Shown here piece by piece: positions 30,406-39,563 of a stretch of DNA of 64,000 nt (position 1 is its first letter; every line of letters starts with the position of its first letter). The DNA is from Pseudomonas cichorii (GTDB lineage Bacteria; Pseudomonadota; Gammaproteobacteria; Pseudomonadales; Pseudomonadaceae). The stretch lies in assembly GCF_003700275.1 (NCBI RefSeq), contig NZ_RBRE01000049.1:1-64000 (forward strand), read 5' to 3'. The notes under the pieces were generated by a model. The model ran no database searches and had not been told where the DNA came from. It was given only the letters and a program-made list of their open reading frames with translations. Made by a program: the position numbers and the translations under genes.

Positions 30406-31626
30406 ATGGAAACCCGCGCAGATGTGCTGATTGTCGGAGCCGGAATGGTCGGTAGCGCCCTTGCATTGGCGTTGCAGGGCAGCGGCCTGGATGTCGTCGT
30501 GCTCGATGGCGGCGCCCTGAGCGTGAAACCGTTCGATCCGCAGTCGGCCTTCGAGCCTCGGGTCAGTGCCCTGTCGGCCGCCAGCCAGCGGATTCTGCAG
30601 CGCCTTGGCGTCTGGGAAGGCATTGCCGCCCGGCGCGTCAGCCCTTATGGGCAGATGCATGTGTGGGATGGCAGCGGTACTGGCGAGATCCATTTTTCCG
30701 CATCCAGCGTGCATGCCGATGTTCTGGGGCATATCGTCGAGAACCGCGTGGTGCAGGACGCCTTGGTTGAGCGTTTGCACGACAGCGATATCGGTTTGCT
30801 GGGCAATGCCCGTCTGGAGCACATGCGTCACTCCGGCGACGACTGGCTGCTGACCCTGGCCGATGGCCGCCAGTTGCGGGCGCCGCTGGTCATTGCTGCC
30901 GATGGTGCCAATTCGGCCGTTCGCCGCCTGACCGGTACGCAGACCCGCGAGTGGGATTATCTGCATCACGCCATCGTCACCAGCGTGCGCACCGCGGACT
31001 CTCATCGACGTACCGCCTGGCAGCGTTTTACCGACGATGGCCCGCTGGCGTTCCTGCCTCTGGAGCGAGAGGGCGAAAACTGGTGTTCGATCGTCTGGTC
31101 GGTGACGCCGCTGGAAGCCGAGCGCCTGATGGCCCTTGACGACGAGGGGTTCTGCCGTGAGCTGGAGCGCGCTTTCGAGGGGCGACTGGGGCATGTGCTT
31201 GCCGCTGACCCGCGTGTCTGCGTGCCATTGCGTCAGCGGCATGCCAAACGGTATGTCGCCGCCGGGCTGGCGCTGATTGGCGATGCTGCACACACCATTC
31301 ATCCGCTGGCCGGGCAGGGCGTGAACCTGGGTTTCCTGGATGCCGCCGTGCTTGCCGAAGTGCTGCTGCATGCGGCCGAGCGCGGCGAACGACTGGCCGA
31401 TGTCCGCGTGCTCGGCCGTTACGAGCGCCGCCGCATGCCGCACAACCTGGCACTGATGGCCGCGATGGAAGGTTTCGAGCGCCTGTTCCAGGCCAATCCC
31501 CTGCCACTGCGCTGGCTGCGCAATACCGGCCTGAAAGTGGTCAACCAGATGCCCGAAGCCAAGGCCATGTTTGTCCGTGAGGCATTGGGATTGTCCGGGG
31601 AACTGCCGGAGCTTGCCCGTCTGTAG
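30406..31626 (+). CDS. ubiI: UbiH/UbiF/VisC-type hydroxylase, UbiI-like
   Basis: Second FAD monooxygenase of the ubiquinone pathway, 406 residues. VLIVGAGMVGSALALALQG binds FAD, APLVIAADGANSAVRRLTG is the DG motif and ALIGDAAHTIHPLAGQGVNL is the GD motif with the canonical Asp. By position it is the VisC/UbiI protein (C5 hydroxylation), but UbiF-like C6 activity cannot be excluded by sequence alone. It lies in the pepP-ubiH run and is probably the last gene of that operon. Confidence 0.92.
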   Translation: METRADVLIVGAGMVGSALALALQGSGLDVVVLDGGALSVKPFDPQSAFEPRVSALSAASQRILQRLGVWEGIAARRVSPYGQMHVWDGSGTGEIHFSASSVHADVLGHIVENRVVQDALVERLHDSDIGLLGNARLEHMRHSGDDWLLTLADGRQLRAPLVIAADGANSAVRRLTGTQTREWDYLHHAIVTSVRTADSHRRTAWQRFTDDGPLAFLPLEREGENWCSIVWSVTPLEAERLMALDDEGFCRELERAFEGRLGHVLAADPRVCVPLRQRHAKRYVAAGLALIGDAAHTIHPLAGQGVNLGFLDAAVLAEVLLHAAERGERLADVRVLGRYERRRMPHNLALMAAMEGFERLFQANPLPLRWLRNTGLKVVNQMPEAKAMFVREALGLSGELPELARL

Positions 31627-31729
31627 GAGCGAATTGAAACATCTGGTAACGCCTGTGGCGGCAGTTCGATTGTGATCACAAATGGGATTAACTACCATTT
31701 CGCCTCACTTTTTGAACGCGAGAGATCCC

Positions 31730-32731
31730 ATGCAGGCAAGCAAGCGTCTTCTGGCTGCTTTGACACTGACCGTGCTCGGTGGCACCGCCCAGGCTGCCGA
31801 CGAGATCGTGGTGTATTCATCGCGTATCGATGAGCTGATCAAGCCGGTATTCGATGCCTACACGGCCAAGACCGGGGTGAAGATCAAGTTCATCACCGAC
31901 AAGGAAGCCCCACTGATGCAGCGCATCAAGGCCGAAGGCGAAAACGCCACGGCTGACCTGCTGCTCACGGTCGATGCCGGTAACCTCTGGCAGGCCGAGC
32001 AGATGGGGATTCTCCAGCCGTTCACCTCGCCGGTGATCGACGCCAATATCCCGCCTCAATACCGTTCTTCCAGCCATGCCTGGACCGGCCTCAGCCTGCG
32101 TGCGCGGACCATCGCCTACTCGACTGACCGGGTCAAACCGGCAGAGCTGACGACCTACGAAGCCCTGGCTGACAAGAACTGGGAAGGGCGCCTGTGCCTG
32201 CGCACGGCCAAGAAGGTCTACAACCAGTCGCTGACTGCGACCCTGATCGAAACCCACGGCGCCGAGGCCTCCGAGAAGATCCTCAAGGGCTGGGTCAATA
32301 ACCTGTCCACCGATGTGTTCTCCGATGACATCGCGGTGCTGGAAGCCATCAATGCCGGGCAATGCGATGTCGGCATCGTCAACAGCTATTACTACGGACG
32401 CCTGCACAAGGAAAAACCGGATCTGGCCGTGAAGCTGTTCTGGCCGAACCAGTCCGACCGTGGCGTGCACGTCAACCTGTCGGGCATCGGCCTGACCCGA
32501 CATGCGCCGCACCCGGAAGCCGCCAAGGCCCTGGTGGAGTGGATGACCGGCCCGGAAGCGCAAACCATCTTCTCTGGCATCAACCAGGAGTTCCCGGCCA
32601 ACCCGAAAGTCGCGCCTTCGGCAGAGGTCGAGAGCTGGGGCGCGTTCAAGGCCGACACCATTCCGGTCGAAGTGGCGGGCAAGCGTCAGGCCGAAGCAAT
32701 TCGCATGATGGATCGCGCGGGCTGGAATTGA
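31730..32731 (+). CDS. Periplasmic iron(III)-type ABC transporter binding protein
   Basis: 333 residues from the ATG at 31730. Signal peptide at about 1-22 ([16 protein letters not shown]). Mature FbpA/FutA-like protein: [20 protein letters not shown], and the tyrosine cluster [10 protein letters not shown] (Tyr220-222) that coordinates ferric iron in this family. Followed by the permease gene after a REP pair. No ATP-binding subunit gene accompanies it. Confidence 0.92.
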   Translation: MQASKRLLAALTLTVLGGTAQAADEIVVYSSRIDELIKPVFDAYTAKTGVKIKFITDKEAPLMQRIKAEGENATADLLLTVDAGNLWQAEQMGILQPFTSPVIDANIPPQYRSSSHAWTGLSLRARTIAYSTDRVKPAELTTYEALADKNWEGRLCLRTAKKVYNQSLTATLIETHGAEASEKILKGWVNNLSTDVFSDDIAVLEAINAGQCDVGIVNSYYYGRLHKEKPDLAVKLFWPNQSDRGVHVNLSGIGLTRHAPHPEAAKALVEWMTGPEAQTIFSGINQEFPANPKVAPSAEVESWGAFKADTIPVEVAGKRQAEAIRMMDRAGWN

Positions 32732-32753
32732 TTTAATACCGCTGGCTCCCGCT

Positions 32754-32843
32754 GTAGGAGCGGATTCATCCGCGAATGCCATGTACCCGGCGATACTTTT
32801 GTGTTGCCTGGAACTATGCATTCGCGGATAAATCCGCTGCTGC
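32754..32843. repeat. REP element pair between binding protein and permease genes
   Basis: GTAGGAGCGGATTCATCCGC with GAATGC (32754-32779) is mirrored by GCATTCGCGGATAAATCCGC with TGCTGC (32818-32843). Located inside the presumed operon, where a hairpin could lower downstream expression relative to the binding protein. Confidence 0.8.
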
Positions 32844-32872
32844 ATTTTTCCTCATGATTTTCGAGATCCCCC

Positions 32873-34489
32873 TTGGCCCATCCCGCCCAACGCCGCTGGT
32901 ATCCCCTGGTTTTTGCCATCGCTGCCCTGGTGTTGCTGCCACTGAGCGTGTTGCTGTTGTCCTGGGAGACTATCGACCGGCAGATCTGGTCCCATTTGCT
33001 GGAAACCCAGATGACTCGCCTGTTGGGCAACACACTGACTCTGGTGCTGGGGGTTGGCGTGGGTGTCACGCTGCTGGGTGTCAGTCTGGCGTGGCTGACC
33101 AGCCTCTGCGAGTTTCCCGGCAGGCGCTGGCTGGACTGGGCCTTGATGCTGCCGTTCGCGATTCCGGCCTATGTGCTCGCATTCGTGTTTGTCGGCCTGC
33201 TGGACTTCTCCGGGCCGGTGCAGACCCTGCTGCGCGAGTGGTTCGGCAACGGCCTGCGGCTGCCTCGGGTGCGCTCCACAGGCGGCGTGATCATCGTTCT
33301 GGTGCTGGTGTTCTATCCCTATGTCTATCTGCTGGCGCGTACCGCGTTCCTGGCTCAAGGCAAAGGCTTGATGGAAGCCGCCCGGGTGCTTGGGCAAACA
33401 CCCTTGCAGGCGTTCTGGCGTGTGGCGTTGCCAATGGCGCGTCCGGCCATCGGCGCGGGTGTGGCGCTGGCGCTGATGGAAACCCTCGCGGATTTCGGCG
33501 CGGTGTCGGTGTTCAACTTCGACACCTTCACCACCGCGATCTACAAGACCTGGTATGGCTTCTTCAGCCTCTCCAGTGCGGCGCAACTGGCCAGTCTGTT
33601 GCTGCTGGCAGTCATGCTGGTCCTGTATGGCGAACGCCGTGCGCGAGGTGCCAGCCGGGCGACCAACGAGCGGCCCCGCGGCAAGGCGCTCTATCACCTG
33701 CGCGGCATCAAGGCGCTGGCAGCCAGCCTCTGGTGTGGACTGGTGTTCGTCTGTGCATTCGCAGTGCCGATGCTGCAGTTGATCGTCTGGGTCTGGCAGC
33801 GTGGTCGTTTCGATCTGGATGAGCGCTACACCGGCCTGATCCTGCATACGCTTTATCTGGGCGGCATTGCGGCGCTGATAACCGTTGGTGTGGCGCTGAT
33901 TCTGGTGTTTGCCCGACGCATGGCACCCACCCCGCTGATTCGCTCCGGCGTGAGCCTGGCCAACCTCGGCTATGCGCTGCCTGGCTCGGTGCTGGCCGTG
34001 TCGATCATGCTGGCATTCAGTTATCTGGACCGGACTCTGGTGATTCCGCTGTCCGGCTGGCTCGGCGGCGCTGGCAAGCCTTTGCTGTTGGGCAGCCTGT
34101 CGGCGCTGGTGCTGGCTTATCTGGTGCGCTTCATTGCGGTGGCCTACGGACCGCTGGAAAACAGCCTGTCGCGGATTCGGCCTTCGCTGCCGGAAGCGGC
34201 TCGCAGTCTTGGGGTCAGCGGACCAAAGTTGTTTTTCAAAGTGTATCTGCCGCTGCTGATTCCGGGCGCACTGAGCGCCGCGCTCCTGGTCTTCGTCGAC
34301 GTGCTCAAGGAGATGCCGGCGACCTTGCTGATGCGTCCGTTCGGATGGGACACCCTTGCCGTGCGGATCTTTGAGATGACCAGCGAGGGCGAGTGGGCTC
34401 GTGCAGCCTTGCCTGCCCTGACGCTGGTACTGGTCGGGTTGTTGCCCGTGATCGGCCTGATCCGGCGCTCCGCTCGGCAGATTGGTTAG
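32873..34489 (+). CDS. Iron(III)-type ABC transporter permease, fused two-domain (FbpB-like)
   Basis: 538 residues, two similar halves of about six membrane helices each, as in FbpB/ThiP/SfuB proteins. Each half has an EAA loop: GLMEAARVLGQTPLQAFWRV and later LPEAARSLGVSGPKLFFKVY. The start is a TTG at 32873; the frame is closed by a TGA 18 bases upstream and no ATG or GTG gives a full first helix. The ribosome site is weak (GAG). Partner of the preceding binding protein. The ATPase must come from elsewhere. Confidence 0.92.
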   Translation: MAHPAQRRWYPLVFAIAALVLLPLSVLLLSWETIDRQIWSHLLETQMTRLLGNTLTLVLGVGVGVTLLGVSLAWLTSLCEFPGRRWLDWALMLPFAIPAYVLAFVFVGLLDFSGPVQTLLREWFGNGLRLPRVRSTGGVIIVLVLVFYPYVYLLARTAFLAQGKGLMEAARVLGQTPLQAFWRVALPMARPAIGAGVALALMETLADFGAVSVFNFDTFTTAIYKTWYGFFSLSSAAQLASLLLLAVMLVLYGERRARGASRATNERPRGKALYHLRGIKALAASLWCGLVFVCAFAVPMLQLIVWVWQRGRFDLDERYTGLILHTLYLGGIAALITVGVALILVFARRMAPTPLIRSGVSLANLGYALPGSVLAVSIMLAFSYLDRTLVIPLSGWLGGAGKPLLLGSLSALVLAYLVRFIAVAYGPLENSLSRIRPSLPEAARSLGVSGPKLFFKVYLPLLIPGALSAALLVFVDVLKEMPATLLMRPFGWDTLAVRIFEMTSEGEWARAALPALTLVLVGLLPVIGLIRRSARQIG

Positions 34490-34511
34490 TCTCTTCCCAT
34501 GCGGCTACAAT
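34482..34511 (+). promoter_or_regulatory. Possible sigma-70 promoter for gcvT
   Basis: TTGGTT (34482-34487) and TACAAT (34506-34511), spaced by 18 bases, in the 147-base gap before gcvT. The leader after it shows no glycine riboswitch core that I can recognise. Confidence 0.35.
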
Positions 34512-34636
34512 GCGCCGCAATCGGTGCGGTCTGTCAGACCGTTCGACGCGCTGTCATTTGCTGCAAACCTCTAGCCACGAGGGGCGCTTCTTGATCTGCC
34601 TGTCCGCACCTTCGCCACGCCCGGAAGGAGAAACCC

Positions 34637-35719
34637 ATGGGACAGCGTACCCCCCTCTTTGACCTGCACCTCGCGCTCGGCGCGAAGATGGTCGATTTTG
34701 GTGGCTGGGACATGCCGTTGCATTACGGCTCGCAAGTCGAAGAGCACCATCAGGTGCGTCGCGACTGCGGAGTATTCGACGTCTCTCACATGCATGTGAT
34801 CGATGTCATCGGCAGTCAGGCCAAGGCATGGTTGCGTTACCTGCTGGCCAGCGACGTGGAGCGCCTGCAAAGTCCGGGGCGTGCCTTGTACAGCGCGATG
34901 CTCGACACCCGTGGCGGAATCGTCGACGACATGATCGTCTACCTCACCGCCAGCGGTTATCGGCTGGTGGTCAATGCGGCGACCGGCGCCAAGGACCTTG
35001 CCTGGATGCAGGCGCAACTGACCGGCTTCGACGTGCAACTGGTCGAGCGTACCGGGCTGGCCATGCTGGCGATTCAGGGCCCGAAGGCCAGAAGCCGGAT
35101 CGCCGAACTGGTGTCCAGCGCGCGTGCCGAGGTCATTCAGCAGCTCAAGCCTTTCCAGGCCCGCGAAGAGGGCGACTGGTTCATTGCACGCACCGGTTAT
35201 ACCGGCGAGGATGGCCTGGAGATCATGCTTCCGGCCGAACAGGCTCCCGGTTTTTTCAACGATCTGGTCGGCGCGGGCATTTCCCCCGTCGGTCTGGGTG
35301 CGCGCGATACGTTGCGGCTTGAAGCGGGCATGAACCTGTACGGCCAGGACATCGACGAAAGTGTCTCGCCGCTGGTCTCGAACATGGCCTGGAGCATCGC
35401 CTGGGAACCGGCAGAGCGTGACTTCATCGGCCGCGCCGCGCTGGAGAGCGAACTGGAGGCGGGCGTGGCCTCGAAACTGGTCGGGCTGGTGCTCGAAGAG
35501 CGCGGTGTACTGCGGGCGCGTCAGGTCGTGCGGATCGCAGAAATTGGCGAAGGAGAGATCACCAGTGGTAGTTTCTCTCCTACGCTAAGCAAATCGATTG
35601 CGCTGGCACGTGTTCCGATGGCAACTGCCGACCGGGCTGAAGTCGAAATCCGCGGCAAATGGTATCCGGTGCGTGTCGTGCAACCGGCGTTTGTCCGTCA
35701 TGGCAAGACCCTGATCTAA
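34637..35719 (+). CDS. gcvT: Glycine cleavage system T protein (aminomethyltransferase)
   Basis: Transfers the methylene group from H-protein-bound aminomethyl to tetrahydrofolate, releasing ammonia. 360 residues, standard length. MVDFGGWDMPLHYG and CGVFDVSHM near the N-terminus form the folate pocket, YSAMLDTRGGIVDDMIVY carries the catalytic Asp region, and GYTGEDGLEI and LGARDTLRLEAGMNLYG are conserved. AAGGAG precedes the start. Forms a unit with gcvH; gcvP is not in the window. Confidence 0.97.
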   Translation: MGQRTPLFDLHLALGAKMVDFGGWDMPLHYGSQVEEHHQVRRDCGVFDVSHMHVIDVIGSQAKAWLRYLLASDVERLQSPGRALYSAMLDTRGGIVDDMIVYLTASGYRLVVNAATGAKDLAWMQAQLTGFDVQLVERTGLAMLAIQGPKARSRIAELVSSARAEVIQQLKPFQAREEGDWFIARTGYTGEDGLEIMLPAEQAPGFFNDLVGAGISPVGLGARDTLRLEAGMNLYGQDIDESVSPLVSNMAWSIAWEPAERDFIGRAALESELEAGVASKLVGLVLEERGVLRARQVVRIAEIGEGEITSGSFSPTLSKSIALARVPMATADRAEVEIRGKWYPVRVVQPAFVRHGKTLI

Positions 35720-35764
35720 CCTATCTGGCGGGTTTTCCGCTGACTTGATGTAGAGGATGACTAA

Positions 35765-36148
35765 ATGAGCAATATTCCCGCCGAACTGCGTTTCGCCGAA
35801 AGTCACGAATGGGCGCGCCTGGAGTCCGACGGCACAGTAACCGTGGGCATCTCCGATCATGCTCAGGAAGCACTGGGTGATGTGGTCTTTGTCGAACTGA
35901 CCGAAGTCGGCAAGGTTTTCGCCGCAGGCGATGCTGCCGGCGTGGTCGAGTCCGTCAAGGCCGCTTCCGACATCTACTCGCCGGTTGCAGGCGAAGTCAT
36001 CGCGATCAACGAAGCCTTAGCCGATAGCCCGGAACTGCTGAACAGCACTCCGTACGAAGCCTGGATCTTCAAGCTCAAGCCAGCCGATGCTGGCGATCTG
36101 GCCAAGCTGCTGGATGCCGCAGGTTACAAAAGCGCCATCGGCGAGTAA
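35765..36148 (+). CDS. gcvH: Glycine cleavage system H protein
   Basis: Lipoyl carrier that shuttles the aminomethyl intermediate between the P, T and L proteins. 127 residues. The lipoylated lysine is Lys65 in [34 protein letters not shown] and the C-terminal helix are conserved. It follows gcvT by 45 bases and ends at a strong terminator. Confidence 0.97.
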   Translation: MSNIPAELRFAESHEWARLESDGTVTVGISDHAQEALGDVVFVELTEVGKVFAAGDAAGVVESVKAASDIYSPVAGEVIAINEALADSPELLNSTPYEAWIFKLKPADAGDLAKLLDAAGYKSAIGE

Positions 36149-36160
36149 TCCCGCAATAGA

Positions 36161-36190
36161 AAATGCCGCTCGATCGAGCGGCATTTTTCA
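36161..36190. terminator. Bidirectional terminator between gcvH and the DUF2388 gene
   Basis: Perfect palindrome AAATGCCGCTCGAT/CGAGCGGCATTT (36161-36186) with T residues on the right and A residues on the left, so it can end both convergent genes. Confidence 0.92.
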
Positions 36191-36199
36191 TTACAGAGA

Positions 36200-36520
36200 T
36201 TACTGGTTTTCAGCAACCAGATTCTTGGCCAGGATCGCGTTGGCCAGCTCCATGTCCGTGGCCTTCAGGCCCGGATTGTCAGTGCGTACCTGATTGATGG
36301 CTGCTTCCAGGAACGGTCCGCGAATGCTGCCCTCGCTGGCCACGAAGCTGCCTGCGTCATCCTGGGCGGCGACGATCAGCTTGTGATCCTTGAAGGTCAG
36401 GTAAGTCGAGCCGGTGGTCGCACCGGAAGAAATCACATTGCGCCAGAAACCGTCGGCCATCGCTGAACCGACCGGAAGTGACAGTAAGGCGCATGTGACG
36501 ACAGCAAGTTTGAGACGCAT
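36200..36520 (-). CDS. DUF2388-type small exported protein
   Basis: 106 residues from the ATG at 36520. Signal peptide at about 1-22 (LKLAVVTCALLSLPVGSAMA), mature protein of about 84 residues with GFWRNVISSGATTGSTYLTF, then DDAGSFVASEGSIRGPFLEA, which is the DUF2388 pattern common in Pseudomonas. The function is unknown. The conserved GSIRGPFLEAA and a C-terminal helix suggest a compact periplasmic domain. Confidence 0.88.
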   Translation of the reverse strand: MRLKLAVVTCALLSLPVGSAMADGFWRNVISSGATTGSTYLTFKDHKLIVAAQDDAGSFVASEGSIRGPFLEAAINQVRTDNPGLKATDMELANAILAKNLVAENQ

Positions 36521-36635
36521 GTTGAATACTCCGACTGTGGTTGTTCTGAAGGGTTGGATAGCCGGAGTGCAGCGGTAGTTCAATTTTCATCCTTGGGAAA
36601 GACCGGTAACCGCGCCTGTCCCGTAGCTTCTGAGT

Positions 36636-38420
36636 TCAGCGTTGTTCACTCTGTGGCGTTACCCGCAGTACTTCTTCCAGGGTCGTCAGCCCTGCCGAGA
36701 CTTTTTGCGCGCCGGACAGGCGCAGGCTGCGCATGCCTTCCTTGAAGGCCTGGCGGCGCATGGCGCTGAGGTCCAGGTCGGCGCTGATCAAGGCTTTCAC
36801 ACTGTCGGACATCAACATGATTTCGTAGACGCCTGCGCGCCCGCGATAACCTGTTTCGCGACATTCCACGCAACCGACGGCCTGATGGGCGCCGGGCGGT
36901 ACCGGAGCTTGCCAGGGCCGGGTCAGGGTCTGCCAGTCGGTTTCGTTCAGGTTGATCGGCGCCTTGCAGTGCGGACAAAGGGTACGCACCAGACGCTGGG
37001 CCATGACCCCGAGGATCGTGGCCTTGAGCAGGTAATGTGGCACGCCGAGTTCCAGCATGCGGCTGATGGCGCTGGGGGCATCGTTAGTGTGCAGGGTCGA
37101 GAGCACCAGGTGACCGGTCAGCGCGGCCTGAATCGCCATTTCTGCGGTTTCCAGGTCGCGAATCTCGCCGATCATGATGATATCCGGGTCCTGACGCATC
37201 AAGGCCCGCACGCCGCTGGCAAAAGTCAGGTCGATATTGTGCTGGACCTGCATCTGGTTGAAGGCCGGCTCGACCATTTCGATGGGGTCTTCGATAGTGC
37301 AGAGGTTGACCTCGGAGGTCGCCAGCTTCTTGAGCGTGGTGTAGAGCGTGGTGGTCTTGCCCGAACCGGTTGGGCCGGTGACCAGAATGATGCCGTTGGG
37401 CTGGCTGGTCATGCCTTGCCAGCGGCGCAGGTCATCGCTGGAAAAGCCCAGTTGGTCGAAGTCCTTGAGCAGGACTTCGGGGTCGAAGATCCGCATCACC
37501 ATCTTTTCGCCGAACGCGGTGGGCAGGGTCGAGAGACGCAATTCCACTTCGCCGCCATCCGGCGTTGTGGTCTTGACCCGGCCATCCTGCGGCTTGCGCT
37601 TTTCCGCGACGTTCATTCGTCCCAGGCTTTTCAGGCGGCTGACCACCGCCATGGTGACCTGCGACGGGAACTGGTAGACGTTGTGCAGCACGCCATCGAT
37701 GCGAAAGCGCACGGTGCCTTGTTCGCGGCGTGGTTCGATATGGATATCGCTGGCGCGCTGCTGGAAAGCGTACTGGAACAGCCAGTCGACGATATTGACG
37801 ATATGCGCGTCGTTGGCGTCCGGCTCCTGATCGCTGGCGCCGAGCTTGAGCAACTGCTCGAAGTTGCCCATGTTGCTGGTTTTCTGATCGGTGGAGCTGG
37901 CGCCGCTCACGGATTTCGCCAGCCTGAAGAATTCCACCGTCACCCGCTGGATATCGACCGGATTGGCAACCACGCGCTTGATCGACAGTTTCAGCACGTG
38001 TGCCAGGTCAGCCTCCCAGGCGCAGACATACGGCTGGGCGCTGGCGATGGTCACGGATTCGCGATCGACGGCAACGGCGAGGATCTTGTGGCGCTGGGCA
38101 AAGGCATAGGACATCAACGGCATCACCGCCGCGACATTGATCTTCAGCGGGTCGATGCGCATGTAAGGCTGGTCGCACTGCTGGGCGAGCCAGTGAGTCA
38201 GGGTTTCCAGGTCGAGCCGCTTGCCGGGCCGCTTGAGATCATCGAACTGCAGCGACGCAATGAACTCCAGCGGATGAAGCTGGATATTCGCCGCGCTACG
38301 GCGCTGGGTGAGCGCCATTTCGGCGTCGTTCTGGCCAAGGATGCCTTGGGCAACCAGATCACGTAGCAAGTCGTTCAGATCGAGCCAGCGATCCTGTGAC
38401 GATGGGGCGAGGACGGCCAT
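36636..38420 (-). CDS. GspE/PilB-family secretion or assembly ATPase
   Basis: 594 residues. Hexameric ATPase of the type II secretion/type IV pilus class. N-terminal GspE_N-like domain (1-180), then the catalytic core: RASDIHIEPRREQGTVRFRI (Asp box), Walker A GPTGSGKTTT (349-358), TIEDPIE, Walker B DPDIIMIGEIRD, and the four-cysteine zinc motif CPHC/CVEC near the C-terminus. It stands alone, without pilus or secretion genes around it, as its orthologue does in other pseudomonads. The start at 38420 was chosen by family length; an upstream extension is open but not family-like. Its partner membrane system is unknown. Confidence 0.93.
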   Translation of the reverse strand: MAVLAPSSQDRWLDLNDLLRDLVAQGILGQNDAEMALTQRRSAANIQLHPLEFIASLQFDDLKRPGKRLDLETLTHWLAQQCDQPYMRIDPLKINVAAVMPLMSYAFAQRHKILAVAVDRESVTIASAQPYVCAWEADLAHVLKLSIKRVVANPVDIQRVTVEFFRLAKSVSGASSTDQKTSNMGNFEQLLKLGASDQEPDANDAHIVNIVDWLFQYAFQQRASDIHIEPRREQGTVRFRIDGVLHNVYQFPSQVTMAVVSRLKSLGRMNVAEKRKPQDGRVKTTTPDGGEVELRLSTLPTAFGEKMVMRIFDPEVLLKDFDQLGFSSDDLRRWQGMTSQPNGIILVTGPTGSGKTTTLYTTLKKLATSEVNLCTIEDPIEMVEPAFNQMQVQHNIDLTFASGVRALMRQDPDIIMIGEIRDLETAEMAIQAALTGHLVLSTLHTNDAPSAISRMLELGVPHYLLKATILGVMAQRLVRTLCPHCKAPINLNETDWQTLTRPWQAPVPPGAHQAVGCVECRETGYRGRAGVYEIMLMSDSVKALISADLDLSAMRRQAFKEGMRSLRLSGAQKVSAGLTTLEEVLRVTPQSEQR

Positions 38421-38530
38421 GCGGGCTCCTTGAGACAATTCATCATCAGACGATGAGCAAGAATAGCTCTCAAGCGTGCCAGTGTTACGTCCTCTATGCG
38501 ACCGGGAATTGCGAAAGTTTGCGAGACAAT

Positions 38531-38878
38531 TCAGCCCGCAGCCAGAGTAACGTGTTGATGAGAGGCTGGCGTGGCGAGGATTTGCTCCAGTTCCACCGAG
38601 CAGACATCGATCAGATTGCGCATTTTTTCGCCAATTACCTGAGCGCGGTGCCAGCTTGCTCCGTCGACCTCTACACTGATGGTCAGCAACTGATCCTGGC
38701 GTGAAACGCTGACGTTCTGCGGCGTCAGGTATTGCATTGCAAACAGATTCAGGACCTGACACAACACTGCCGGTTCGGCTTCGGCCAGAACCTGATAGCG
38801 TGCACAGCAGGAAATGTTGCTGGGTGACCAGGTATCCGCGCGCACTGGCGCAGTTGCGACGGCTTCAAGGTTGGGCAT
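38531..38878 (-). CDS. ACT-like small regulatory-domain protein
   Basis: 115 residues from the ATG at 38878 (AGGAG upstream). Residues about 30-100 follow the ACT pattern of acetolactate-synthase small subunits: YQVLAEAEPAVLCQVLNLFA, then LTPQNVSVSRQDQLLTISVEV, then GEKMRNLIDVCSVELE. No catalytic partner gene is adjacent. It is divergent from the Lrp-type regulator with 127 bases between starts, suggesting the two act on the same amino-acid signal. I do not recognise a named family. Confidence 0.8.
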   Translation of the reverse strand: MPNLEAVATAPVRADTWSPSNISCCARYQVLAEAEPAVLCQVLNLFAMQYLTPQNVSVSRQDQLLTISVEVDGASWHRAQVIGEKMRNLIDVCSVELEQILATPASHQHVTLAAG

Positions 38879-39005
38879 GTGGCCTCTCCTGTATTGAGTG
38901 GGAGAAATTCTTACACGCCGGAAGAGAAATTTCTGGTCTATGATCAATAGGTTTCAGTCTTTTAAGACTTGTTAATGCGCAATATGGATTTAATAGGGAT
39001 GAATT

Positions 39006-39476
39006 ATGCAAGTTGAGCTGGACGCTTACGACCGCAAGATACTGGCGTTGCTTCAGGAGGATGCCTCGCTTTCCAGTGCCCAGGTCGCCGAGCAAGTGGG
39101 TTTGTCGCAATCGCCCTGCTGGCGCCGTATCCAGCGGTTGAAGGATGAGGGCGTGATAAGGCGCAACGTGACCCTGCTGGATCGCAAGAAAATCGGCCTC
39201 GACACGCAGATATTTGCCGAGGTCAAACTCAACGCCCACGGGCGCTCCAACTTCACCGAGTTCACCGAGTCGATTCGCGGCTTTCCGGAAGTGCTGGAGT
39301 GTTACGTGCTGATGGGGTCGGTGGATTTTCTGCTGCGGATCGTGACCTCGGATATCGAGGCGTATGAGCGGTTTTTCTTTGAAAAGCTGTCGCTGGTACC
39401 GGGGATTCAGGAAGTGAATTCGACCGTGGCATTATCCGAGATCAAATCCACTACCAGTCTGCCGATCCTGTCGTAG
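39006..39476 (+). CDS. Lrp/AsnC-family transcriptional regulator
   Basis: 156 residues. N-terminal helix-turn-helix (LDAYDRKILALLQEDASLSS, recognition helix QVAEQVGLSQSPCWRRIQRL) and a C-terminal RAM (ACT-like) ligand domain (FPEVLECYVLMGSVDFLLRI). Binds amino acids and acts as an octamer or dimer on DNA. Divergent from the ACT-like gene; likely target is that gene and itself. It is followed by a REP pair. Confidence 0.94.
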   Translation: MQVELDAYDRKILALLQEDASLSSAQVAEQVGLSQSPCWRRIQRLKDEGVIRRNVTLLDRKKIGLDTQIFAEVKLNAHGRSNFTEFTESIRGFPEVLECYVLMGSVDFLLRIVTSDIEAYERFFFEKLSLVPGIQEVNSTVALSEIKSTTSLPILS

Positions 39477-39500
39477 ACCCTTCGCGTTCCTACTGCCGTC

Positions 39501-39556
39501 TTCGCGGATAAATCCGCTCCTGCACTGCTTGCGTGGGAGCGAATTCATTCGCGAAA
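39501..39556. repeat. REP element pair
   Basis: TTCGCGGATAAATCCGCTCC (39501-39520) and GTGGGAGCGAATTCATTCGC (39533-39552) face each other between the Lrp gene and the convergent CYTH/CHAD gene and could fold into one long hairpin that ends both transcripts. Confidence 0.8.
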
Positions 39557-39563
39557 CACGTCA

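Noticed and set aside
34490..34636. Glycine riboswitch upstream of gcvT
   Set aside because: The gap is only 147 bases and lacks the conserved paired-aptamer core I would expect; only a promoter and a normal ribosome site are visible.
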